The notes beneath the pieces are model-generated. The model was not told the origin of the DNA and ran no database searches. It saw nothing but the letters and a program-made list of their open reading frames with translations. DNA of 64,000 bases from the NCBI RefSeq assembly GCF_000002985.6, contig NC_003283.11, forward strand, positions 12,524,001-12,588,000, in the 5' to 3' direction. Position numbers and translations under genes: made by a program. Of the stretch, positions 49,901 through 61,600 are shown one piece after another; the stretch's first letter is position 1; each line of letters begins with the position of its first letter. This stretch comes from Caenorhabditis elegans. Lineage: Eukaryota > Nematoda > Chromadorea > Rhabditida > Rhabditidae.

Positions 49901-51307
49901 ATGATATTAATACTTGAGAGATAAGACCATGGTCAACAAAAATGAAAAAGGGTATTCAAATATTATTATTTTGAAAGTTTATTCGTAAATAAGATTTTTA
50001 AATGCAAGAAAAAGTATTATTTATTGAAAGTTTATGCAAAACGATATTTTCATTCCAACCAAGCAGGACATACCATTTAGAAAAATAGAGTTAGACATCT
50101 CTTCCCATAAAGACCATTTATTCAGAAAAAAGAATTCTATGAGAAGAGAAAATGGAGAAATAGCACTTTCTTGTGCTTTGCTAAACGATTCTTTTTTGGG
50201 ATGTTCCCTCATTCATCGTTTCCAATTTTATTCCGCTTTTGACATAATATGAGCATAACAACGACCAAACAACGGAACATCAAAAAATGTTCTCTAAGAT
50301 TCGTTCAAAATTGAACCATTGAGTTACACACTTTGTGAAATAGAAATAATTTTTCCAAAGAATGGAATTTTAAGCTAAAAATAGGTGAATCTTGAAAGAT
50401 TTAAAATATAATAAATTGAAACTGATAATAATAAAAATTAAAAAAAAAGCAGAGCAACAAAATTTTTAAACCTAAAATTTTGAAGTCGGAATTCTGAAAT
50501 AAAATTGCAGAAATGAATTGAAACTTGAATACTGAGCATGATGGCATATCTAGAGGATTGAAATCTGGTGCTGCTTGCATTAGAATATTGAAGAAAATGT
50601 ATCAAATGGAAGTAAAGATCAGTATAACTGTGAGAAAAAACGTGAGAAAATGATTACATTATTTGTACATTGTGCTTTAATATGAGTAAAATGTCGATGA
50701 AAGTTTAAAAAAAAAAAAAAAAAAATCTGGTTGTCAAATAATTTCATTAATACGAAGAACAGGCCCAACTACAGTTTTCGATGATCTTGCTAATTACAAT
50801 GATTGCAGTGAAATATTTTTGAAAAATGCAGGAAACTCATATTTTAATTTTTATTTCAACTAATCTCATTAAATGTACTCCAACTTTGGAAATTTTTATA
50901 AATTGCATCAAGTGACCGTAATATGCATTATACATTTTAACACCAATTGAGAGAACGTGGTTATATTAGAGAAACATTTTCAATTGAGTGGCCGCAATAT
51001 TTATCCTCTCAAAAATTTCAGTGGAAATTCCAACAATACAAGATGACTGTTTTAGTCACTTGTTTCTTGTTCTCCAGTAAAGGGTATCTCACTATTCTCC
51101 TGGTACTTTTAACTGGTAATTAAAAACCTTCGATCGCAGTTTGCAAAATTATTCAAAAAACTGTTTTTTTGTGTTCCTGAATTTAAAAATTTTGAATTTT
51201 CACAATTTTATTGCAAATTAAAATTGAGCAAATGATCAAGTTGAAATTAGAAATTAAATATTATTGACGTTTGTGAGAAGTTGTCTAGAAAAGGGTAACG
51301 AAGATAT
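43927..51307. other. 7.4-kb gene-poor, very AT-rich region
   Basis: No gene is firmly supported. Two frames look protein-like in composition but lack splice context: 46616-46813 (helical, non-ATG start) and 48316-48516 (ATG, 66 residues, acidic, with WTPDDACFWDDGSDDM). Either could be a gene relic. A palindromic element lies at 47270-47440 and an A19 run at 50707-50725. TTTATT at 51207-51212 is a minus-strand AATAAA for the grl gene. Confidence 0.45.
47270..47440. mobile_element. Palindromic MITE-like element
   Basis: TTACTTGGATCAGAAGT at 47298-47314 has its perfect complement at 47385-47401. Around this 17-base core the arms continue imperfectly to about 60 bases (CCAGCTTTGCCCGAGTTT on the left against the complement CCAGATTTGCCCAAGTTC on the right). 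The loop is about 70 bases and non-coding. The shape is that of a non-autonomous foldback element; the family is unknown. Confidence 0.6.
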
Positions 51308-52895
51308 TCAGTTCTTCTTGGTTTCCTCCTCATCTTTCTTTGGTTCGAGTTCCTTCTCCTCGACCTTCTCGCTCTTTTCCTCGACCTCATCTTCCTTCTT
51401 TTCTTCCTCCTCCTTCTTTTCCTCTTCCTTCTTTGGCTCTTCATCCTTCTTCTCCTCTTCCTCCTTCTTCTCTACTTCCTCTTTCTGCTCCTCTTCCTTC
51501 TTTTCCTCTTCCTTCTTTGGCTCCTCATCCTTCTTCTCATCTTCTTCCTTTTTCTCTACTTCTTCCTTCTTTTCCTCCTCCTTCTTTGGCTCCTCTTCTT
51601 TCTTGTCTTCTTCGTTCTTCTCAGCAACTTCCTTATGGTTGATTCTAAGGATTGTGCAGTGAACATTCTCTTTTTGAAGTGAGCAGAAGTCGTCCGTCTC
51701 AGCGGTGAATGGAGCTGGCTTCTCGTTACAGACAACAATGTAGTCTTGGCCAGCGACCTTCTCCTTGAGGGTCTTGATAGATTCAGCGACGGTTTCCTTG
51801 GTGTTCTGGAAAAATAAGTTGTAAAGACCAGTCTTTGGAGCTTATGATTACCTCGTTGAGAATGATACGGAGCTCTTCGTTGTTGCATTTGTTAAGATCA
51901 TCGTGTCCAACAACATTGATGGCTTCTCTCTTCTTGCGTCCACATCCACCACCGCATCCTCCTCCGCCTCCTCCTCCACATCCTCCTCCACCTCCTCCTC
52001 CGCATCCACCGCCTCCTCCTCCGCATCCTCCGCCTCCTCCTCCGCATCCTCCACCTCCGCCTCCGCATCCTCCACCTCCTCCTCCTCCGCATCCTCCGCC
52101 ACCTCCTCCTCCGCCTGAAATTGAGATAGTGAGGCACGTCCTCATTTATTTTGTTGCATGCTGTTTTTCTAGCCTCTATGTTAGAACACTTTTTTGAAAG
52201 AAAAAAGTTTATTTGCCTTGAACATGATACATAATAAATAAGCGTTAGTCGTTTAAATGACCGATTCCCGACTAAATTACTTACATCCTCCTCCGCATCC
52301 TCCACCTCCTCCTCCGCCTGTAATGGGAATTTTTATTGAGGAACTGAATTCAGGAGTTACTCACATCCTCCTCCGCAAGCTGGTGGTGGTGGTGGTGGAG
52401 CACATCCTCCTCCACATCCTCCTCCGCCTCCACATCCGCCTCCTCCGCCACCGCATCCTCCACCTCCCCCTCCACCTTTAATATTATAATTTTCAATTGA
52501 TGAACTATTTTGTCACTTACATCCTCCTCCTCCTCCGCATCCTCCACCTCCTCCTCCACCTGTAAATCAAATAATTTGCAACATTTCAACCAAACCATCT
52601 TAACTGGCGAATGAATTCACTTACATCCTCCACCTCCTCCTCCGCATCCACCACCGCATGCTGGTGGTGGTGGTGGTGGAGCACATCCTCCTCCGCAGCC
52701 TCCACCTCCACCGCAGCCTCCGCCTCCGCCGCATCCACCTCCGCCTGAAAGCATTGTCTCGAAGATGCTATGAAATTGATGTTTTCATGTTTAGAACTTA
52801 CAGCCTCCGCCACCACCGCCACCTCCGCCGGATGGGAACAGGAATGCTGTTGCAACAGACAAACCAAGAAGTAAGATAATGATAGACTTTCTCAT
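51308..52895 (-). CDS. grl-23: Ground-like (GRL) secreted protein with Gly-Cys repeats and Lys/Glu tail
   Basis: Ground-like proteins are nematode hedgehog-related secreted proteins. Seven exons join in frame: 52895-52802, 52744-52625, 52559-52521, 52475-52365, 52317-52285, 52114-51852 and 51805-51308, giving 385 residues. A signal peptide (MRKSIIILLLGLSVATA) leads into a region of about 170 residues made of Cys separated by 3-7 Gly, with two CAPPPPPPAC blocks. A dibasic site GRKKRE follows, then the ground-like domain (about 195-275, Cys in NKCNNEEL, YIVVCNE, DDFCSLQ, NVHCTIL). The tail of 110 residues is nearly all Lys and Glu with repeated EEPKKEEEKKEE, unusual for the family. Introns 1-5 are all phase 1 inside a Cys codon (T|GC or T|GT). 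Symbol from recalled gene order with mrps-5, so less certain than the family. Confidence 0.9.
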
Positions 52896-52901
52896 TCTGA
52901 A
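52896..52901 (-). promoter_or_regulatory. Trans-splice acceptor of the grl gene
   Basis: On the minus strand ATTTTCAG ends one base before the ATG at 52895, typical of spliced-leader addition. Confidence 0.7.
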
Positions 52902-53021
52902 AATTACGTTAGATTATGATTATGAAAGTTAAATATATCAAGATAATACTTAAAGCTAAAGAAAGAGATGAAGTGGAATGAAAAGAGAAGTGAAATGCCA
53001 TGTGGATGCATCGTGGTCCGT

Positions 53022-53029
53022 CTTTTATA
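53022..53029 (-). promoter_or_regulatory. TATA box of the grl gene
   Basis: TATAAAAG on the minus strand, about 127 bases upstream of the ATG. With the acceptor next to the ATG this would give an outron of roughly 100 bases. Confidence 0.55.
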
Positions 53030-55613
53030 GTGCTGTTATGGCTGTGGGCTGGATCCTTCACAACGCCCGTTGCCGCCATACAAACCAGATTCTCCATGCC
53101 GTTGCACGATAAGCAAAACTGTTGGTTGTTTTCAATGGATGATAACAGATCTACCAGTTAGAAAACACTTGTTGTAAGGAGAAATGGAGAAACGGAATAT
53201 CGTTGTTGCGTAATGGAAATATATATCGATTCGAATTATCTGGTGTTGTTGATCCGCTTTTGTATAAATTTTGCAGTAATAAATGTGGTTACAAATTGAA
53301 GAAGTCTAATCAAATTACAGGAAAAAAAGTGAAACTAGCAAAGTGGTTTGATGAGGTTTATTACATTGATTATTCCACTATTCGGTTATACATATAAATA
53401 ATTTCACTGATAAAGTTGATCTTAATTCAGATTACCATCAATTTATGTTCATAGAAAATGAAATATATTATTCGAAAATGTTAAAAACATTCAATATTCG
53501 CAGCTGTCGAAAAATACCATGGGAAAATTTAATGTATTAATTTACTTATTTATTTTCTATTTATTCAATAAAATACATTGTGCATAGAAAATGAGAATGC
53601 TACCCGGATACAAGCAAGTACATTAAACTACATCACATGAAATATTCATCACGATGAAAATATATTTATCGATGAATCCGATTTCAAATAGAGATAGATC
53701 ATAAGAAGTTTCAAATCATAATAACTGACAAGTTTATGCCAATAAATTCTGAATAAATCACGCATTTATTAGTTTTAGTTTAATATTGTCGGAAACCTTG
53801 GAAGCTAAACATCCGTTCGAAGTATTTTTACGTTAATGATTTTTTAAAAATTAAAAACAAATTGACGAGAGGTTTACAGAATAAAATTTAAAAACTAATT
53901 TTTTTCCTTAAAATTAATTTGAAACAACTGGTTTGTTTTATTTTGAAGTCACATTACTTACCAAATTAGGCATCATAGAATATCTGACTTCAAGTTCAAA
54001 ATTGTGCCATCTCAACGTCTCACTAATCCCATTTTTCAACTGCTCTTTCATATCAGTTCCATCCTTGATTTTGTCTCTTTTTCCACTAAGTCTGCAGGGT
54101 TTTTCCGTTTGCATATATGTAGTAGTTCATTTCCGAGTTCCTTTTTTTTTTCATTTTTCCCAACGCCCTTTGGAATGGAATAGGAGATGAGCTTTTTGTA
54201 GTTGGTTCTCAGTAGAAGAGCACTTCAAACTCAATCAACTTTTTCTTTTATTTTTCATTTTCTCTCACATGTGCTCTGAAATGGGACATTGCAGTCGAAG
54301 TTCAGTTTTCTGTTATCCATAGAAAAACATAATCAGGTTATCGGAAAGTTTCAGATATTATCTTGATCATTTGGTATACATATAGATATTTGTTACAAGT
54401 TTTTCCCATATGTCAAACAAATACTTTCAAAAACCAAGAAAGGAAAAGTTGAAGAGAAAACTGCCAGACAAAAAGGAGACAACCAATTTGTCTCGTTTTC
54501 TCCCCATTTAGTTGTCCCATTCTTCATATGTTATGTTGTTTTTTTTACATTCAGAAACCACTTGGTCCGTATTGTTCACCGTGAAAAACAGAAAAATTGC
54601 CTATTTATATAAGCTCTTTTATTGTCCCATCAAACACTTGAATCTGGTGAATACTCCGACCAGAAGCTAGTACGGCCCAACATCATCAATAAAGTATTCA
54701 TGGTCCATTTATGGATGGCGTGAACCAAATACAAATGCTTCATTCACGGAGTCGTCATGTTCTGATCTTCGTATCATACGTTTTGTCTTATAACAAACAT
54801 CCATATTTCTACATTGTGTGCTAGTAATTTGAAGAAAAGTTCTTCACTAATTGTTTATTTAATTTGGCTCTGTTAATTTCAATTCAAATCCGTGTTTTAG
54901 TTTAATCAAGTTTAATATCAAACAGTTTTACGTTCCCACTTTGATACATTTTTTTCCTAAACTTGTTTCACAGTTAAAATATAGAGGGAAACATACGTCT
55001 TCTATCAATTTTTGGGCAGTACAGGCCAATCCTTCTCGTTTTCAATAACTCATAAGTTGGCGCCATAAATTTTGAAATTTTATATTCACCCAACAAATAC
55101 AATGCAATAATGTTTTAGTTCAGGTTAATGGAATTTTATATTCAAAGCTATATCAATTGATTGGTTCACGACGCGGAAAAGTGCATCTAAAGTAATTTCA
55201 GGATCAAATTTTCCATGTACATTTTGAATACTGAAACTAGAAAAATAAAATACTTAGAAAGTTTTTGGTATTCCACCAACTTTTGTTCATTTTTCTGAAT
55301 TCCTCTTAAAATTTATAAATATCAAGATTCTATCACAAGAAAAACACTTCATATTCTACGAATTATACATTTCAATTAAAAAAAACCAAGTGATATCATT
55401 CGGTTATGGATTCTTGAAAATTAATTTGTTTTTTAGCTAAACCTACAATAAGAAAAATTAAGCTCGATGTTCCAAATAAACAATTGTTTTCCCGTTCTCG
55501 AAACTTTTTGTTCCAATAACTTAAAATTTCAAAAGACTTTATTTTCATTATCAATTCTTCGTATTCAAATAATAAATCCGGTTCAAATTCTGACCAATTT
55601 CCTAGTTTTGCAG
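53030..55613. other. Intergenic between diverging grl and EF-hand genes
   Basis: It should hold both promoters. Open frames 53203-53397 and 53933-54190 lack splice partners. One AAAGTGCA word lies at 55178-55185. Nothing else was recognised. Confidence 0.5.
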
Positions 55614-55673
55614 TGTTCCCCCGACTCTCCATCTCCCGTCCACGGATTTAATTTAAATCACCACCAAGAAATA
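55614..55673 (+). promoter_or_regulatory. 5' UTR of the longest EF-hand isoform
   Basis: CCTAGTTTTGCAG ends at 55613 and opens a 60-base leader before the ATG at 55674. The frame stays open upstream, but no earlier ATG follows this acceptor in frame. Confidence 0.55.
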
Positions 55674-58600
55674 ATGAGTAGCAAGAGCCGAAAGCTGAGC
55701 CACAATAATAATAACTCGTCTTCCTCTACGGCATCAGTGATAGGGGGAGGAGGAGGAGGAGGAGGAGGAGGAGGAGGAGGAGGAATAGTGGCTAGTGGTG
55801 GTGTAGGCTTGACAACCCAGACGACAACATCAGGCGGAGCTTTAACACCACAACGTGGCGGTTCATTATCATTGAGTGTTGGTCAAACGGTTAGCCGTCC
55901 GTTTTCAAGAAGTAGCTTCATGTTACGATACAAAGGCGACAAGTCCGGGAAAAATCATAACGTGATCGACGCGATACGGGTGAGCTTTTTTTTAGAAGTG
56001 TTCATTGTTGGAGTTTTTTCTGATAAAACTCAGCAAACGCTGAAAAATAGTAAATTTGAAAAAATGTATTTCAAGCCGACCAAAACTTGCTTAGTGTTAA
56101 GGTAAAACTTTGCATTTCACACAATCAACTGTATTCCTTTAATTAGTATTGCAACTATTGCGAATATTTCCACTCACTGTTTGCCAGATTAGCCGCATTT
56201 TGTAAAATCACTCCTATAGTGCTAAAAATTATTAAATTTAATCAAGTAAATCAACAATTTTTCAAAATTTGTTTCAATACCGTCAAACAGTAGCAAATTT
56301 CCCTTTTTTTCGGCTATCATGATTTTGGAAGTTGACCAAAAAACTGATTATTTTCTACAAGTTTTAGTTAAAGGTGGAGCGGGGAAATTGTTTGGCACAT
56401 GCCCATGGTACCACAATGACCAAATACCATTGTAAAAAAATTAAAAATTTTTAAAACAATTTTATATGATTTTTTGAAAACTAGCAAATCTCAGTTTTTC
56501 CACTTTTTTGATTTTTTTAAAATCTACTTATGTATGTTTCAACTATTAATATTTAAGCAGTAGTAATTGCGACAGTGTTGTAGTACTTGTTTTTTCAAAA
56601 AGTGGCAAAAACTCAGTAATTGCAAATTTTTGTACAGTTTCTTCATTTGTTTTTAACATATTATAGTTTTGCTCAAACATGTAGCAATGTTTTTTTTAAT
56701 CCGATGGAATGAGAGATATGCACTTTTAAGTTTTGAATTGAATAAAATCAAGTATTAATCAAATATTGAACTTAAATGCACCGTAAAAGTGTTACATTTA
56801 GAATAGTTTTCAGACTTTAAAATTAAATTAAATTAATGTTTATATTAACGTTGAGTTTTCTCAATAACACGAAATTAATTCCCATTATGGTAAGATACAA
56901 GATGACTCTTCAACTATAAAAATAATACACCATAACGTTTAGGTATGACATATACAAAAATAAAACAGAATTAAATTCAAAAGTAAGAAATATTGTATTA
57001 TTGTAGGTATAATTCAGAATTGACATCAATGCCCACATTTCTTTAAGAGGGTGGAGTAGCGCCGAGAATGATTTTTTTAAATACATTAATAATGTCCGAC
57101 ATGATCGAATCTAAAAATTGCTCTTTTTTTTTTAAATTTCTGTCAAATTTTGGTTATTTCATAAATGTCCCAACAATAATTTGAACTAAATATGAAAATT
57201 AGAGAAAACCAATGTAAGCTGCAAACTATTGAAATATAAGATTCGTATTACAAAAAATATTTTGGTCAACTTCCAAAATTATGTATTTGTGTCATAAAAT
57301 TAGTTATTTCCAAATTTTTATTGTGACTAATATTAATTTAAAAAATTTTAAAGTCTTATCATGATATATGAGGAAACATTTTTCCCGCTGACGCTACCTT
57401 TAAATTGTTTTGAGAGATTTATTTCTTGAAATCTGGATAGTTTTTTAGATGTTTAAAATAATGATATGTTCCGAGAGCATAAATAGGGACACCAGATGGC
57501 TGAGACAGCCGAAAGTGCTTCTTCTTCGTTTCTATCCTGAATCAAATTGTTTTTCTTTGTTTTCTTATTTTCTCTCATTCGTCTCACTACTCTCTTCATT
57601 GTTTTTCCGTCAAGACATTCTTACTTACTCTCTCAGCTGACCCATTTTCTTGAAATGGAAATACGAAGTTTGATTTCGATTTTGTTGCCTTGAGCTTTTA
57701 TTCTATCTGCTATTCAGATTGGCTTTCGTCCTTATACAACTTGAAAGATAATGCCAAAAGTGAGTATTCGGTTGATTTTTATTCTACATATAACAAAAGG
57801 GATTGGGATTAATATCAATAAAAAAAATAAAAGAATATTTATTGAGAGTCTTCCTAATGAAAAATGTAGGTCATTCTTATTCGATTCATTAAATATAGAA
57901 GCTTGATCTGAATTCTTAAAGCTTGATCGATGATTTTGTCATGAATATAATACATAGCTGTAGTATATAAATTTCGCTCTGCAATCCATTATATTCAGTC
58001 CAATTTTATTACAATTTTATTATGCAAAGTTCATTTTGTTTTCTAATCATCTGTGGGATTTTTGTTTTGATTTGTTGTACAAAGTTATTTTAGTGAGAGT
58101 ATAGATGGAAAGTACAAATAATTTCAGTTTTTATTTCAAAAACCAAGGTACGGTTTTCAATTCCTTACGGATAAACACTATCTATTTAATATTGAGACTT
58201 AGAGTACGTGCGGATTTTTTCCCATGTTTTGCCTGTTTGGATTTTCTATATTGACTTTTGTTATGTACTTGAATATTTTGCACCCTTCCTGTCCTAATAT
58301 GATTGGTTAGAACCGATTTGAACAAAGAAATTATTTGTTATCTTAAATTAATTGATCGTTCAAAAAGCTACCCCATTTTTCCGTGCATAGTTTTACATTA
58401 GAAATTAAAATTCGTAAGTAGAAAAATTTGTCAACTCATTTATCCGTAGAAGATCCATTGAGCCCTGAGCCCAAAAGTCTCTCTCTTTATCTCTCATTTC
58501 TTTTAGATCTTTTATATTTTTCTTTTTATGTGTATCCAGAATAGTTCCGTGTATTCTCAATGGTAAAGACAGCTTTTTAGATATTATCCAAAAAAAAAAA

Positions 58601-61600
58601 TTTTTTTCGAAAAATTCAAGCCGTCATAAAAAATATTTTGTAACATTCTCAGAGTTCTCATTATGAAATTAAGTTTTCTGTGCAAGAGTAATAAACGATT
58701 TGTAATGAAAAAGGCTACTTCACATTTAAGTGTTAAAAATATGCCTGAAAATATGTCAAGCGGGGGAAAATGATATTTGAGTCTTAAGACGTCGCCTTTT
58801 TGGTTGAACTTAAAACTTTTGGTTGCTGCATTCAATTTTTTGAGCATAGAAAACATCAAACTCAGGCACCGTTTATTCGTTGTTTTAAGAAAAAAGTTGT
58901 TTCTTTAAATGTGTAGTTTCGTCAGTGGGGATTATGTTGAACGACACGTCCACAGCATCAAAATTGAACACTTTAAAATTGTGAGGGTTTTCGTCATTTG
59001 TCAGAAATTCAAAAAATTTGGACTCTTTGAGAAATTTCGAGAATTGTGGTATGATCGCAACGTGACAATGTCAAATGTAAATTAGTAAATAGTAATTAAA
59101 ATTTAAAATCCGAATGAATGTTTTTGTCGACCTCCTAAATTTTTATAGGTGAAAACTGAGTAATTGTTACTTTATGGCTGTAAATTAAAATAATGTCCAA
59201 AATTTTTGAAACGGTTCATGATAGTTGGCCATGGCAATTATAAGCATTTTCCCCACTGGCGATACTTAGGCTTCAAACGGTTTTTGGAACTCTTTCAACT
59301 GCGAACCTAAACAATTTAGGACACAGGGGTCTCTTTCCAAAAAGCACAACCAGTTCAAATTACTCTCTCCACGGCAACGAGTGGAAAGGGGACCCCAGTA
59401 AAGCTCTTTTCCTCTGTTATTATTTTCTTTCTGTGAAGTCTTTCGCCTCGTCATACATACATTGTCTTTTCCACGAAAATTGCCATCCGTCGTGGCCCTC
59501 ATTCTCTTCTTTTCCAGAAGAAGAAGCTTCACAGAAGACTCAACAAGATATTCTCATCATTGTCTCTGTGTCTTTTTGAAACTCACACTATTATTTTAGT
59601 AGGGGGGACAGACTGCTTCGGGTGATAATCGAATTACTGCAGGCTATTGGTCCGCCTTCTTCTCTTTTCCAAAAAAAAAAAAAGAAAGTCCCAACAACTA
59701 ATCCTACCCAGCTGTTTCTATTTCTGTGTGTCTCTTCAGTTCCCATTCCCAAATACTAGACATCATCATCATCATAATCATAACTTCTTCTTCTATTTCT
59801 TTCCAATATTCTTTTGATATTTTTTTTGAAAAGAGATGCCGCTTGAGTCGAGACTAAACATCCGAATGCCCAATGTTCGAAGAAGACTTTCTCATTTTAT
59901 GATCGAAGAAGTAAGTTTTAACAGAGATCGAGTGTCACTAAGATTTTGAGAAATTTTGGACCTCTGTCCTTTGGCGGTCTGGTATAAAAAAGTTTATAAA
60001 TCCTCTTGAAAACTTTTAATGAAATTTATAATAATCAAGTCGAGATATAAATGATCAAAAGCTGAAAAAATGACTTCATACTATTTTAGACCGAGGGTGG
60101 ATGTGCTCACAATCAGTTTAAGATCACTTGCGTTAAAATGTAGCGTGAAAAGGTTTTTCATATGGCCATTTCAACTTCTTGAGAACCTTCAAATTCAATT
60201 TAGAAATTAAGAATAATAATTTTCTAGATTTTATAAATAATTTGTGGGTCAATTATCAGTCAAGGAAGTTCTTGAAAATAGTTATTGAAAAATCCCCGAA
60301 ATGATGTACAAAACAATAAACTTTAATTTGTAATGCCTAAAATTGTTTCAATGTTTTCCTACAAGATGTACTCGCCAAACAAAAACACTTTTTAAAGATG
60401 CAGTAGTGCCAGTGAGGAAATTGTTGAGAATCGCTCCTATGGTGCCAAAATGACCAAACATAGCGTTTCAAAACATGTTACATTTTCTAAGCTATTGAAC
60501 TGTTACATGTTCTCATATCAGCAAATAATAAGACCACCTGTCTGATTCTTCCGTTTCAATTGACACCTAATTGAACAGAGTACACACCTATTGGTTAATT
60601 CTTTGGATAAACCCATGTGAGCCGGCTCTCCCATGGCTCCGTCGTCCATGGTTATACTTTTTGTCTGCGTATACCTTTGTTCACATTTTCTTTTTTCCGC
60701 CACGGCAGCGGAATTCTTCTTGACGAGAAGACGTGACTAACCTCCTTCCTCTCAATCTTACACACTTTTTCTTCATTCAATTCTTGGTTGTTGTGGAAGA
60801 ATTGATTCGAGTGTGAGTGGTTTTTTGCAATGGTAGCTAACGGTTGCTTTACGTCACCACGTGGACTTTTGAACCAGGGCTCATTTCGAAAGGTAGGTCC
60901 ATTACGGGAATTGCATTTCTCCTGTTTTATGTGCTCTTTCAACGCCTTTATTGGTTTTTCTCTTGGAGGCATATGTTACATTTAGTTGCCACGCGGCGGC
61001 CAAGCACATTGTGCTTTTTCTGACACTTGTCAATTTGTAATTCATTGTCGCTGTGTGACGACGGAGCAACGAAAGACTCATATTCAGAGAGAGTCCCTCA
61101 GTCACTCATATTTTTCATTTTTCTTCTTTTCCCTTGTTTTTCGTATAAAACTGAATCGGACCAAATGAACTTGGATTTTGTTTGCACAAATAGAAGCAGC
61201 ACGAATAATCAGCTGTTAGTTCCGAAGGTATGGCTTAAAATGTTTGCAAATGGAAAATTGGTTAGTTTTATGAAGTTCTCTAGAAATTTTTCTCTGAGTT
61301 TAGTTGGTTCTAGTAAATTATAAACATTTTAAAATTTTTTCTACGTCATAAAGTATGGCGCAAAATTGCCTATTTGCATGCTTCATGTTGAAATGGGAAA
61401 ATTCGAGCTTCAAAAAACTACACTGTATCATAGAAAAGTTTGAAAAATTGACGGTAGGCAGGTAGGCATTGCAGAGCCTGCACACCAATTTTTTTTGGTT
61501 TTCAGAAAAAAATATGAATAAATATGCCCTGCTTCTTTATTCGGGAAGCATTTTTCGAACAACACATTCTATAGGGGTGAAGTTTGGAAGATGAGTATTT

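Noticed and set aside
51264-51662. Ser/Phe-rich and Pro/Ser-rich plus-strand frames opposite the Lys/Glu tail
   Set aside because: They are the complement of GAA/GAG/AAG codons of the grl gene; no splice or start context.
51835-52598. His/Pro-rich, Val/Glu-rich and Arg/Met-rich frames across the Gly-Cys region
   Set aside because: All are other-frame readings of the GGA/TGC repeats; only the Gly-Cys frame connects to the signal peptide and the ground-like domain.
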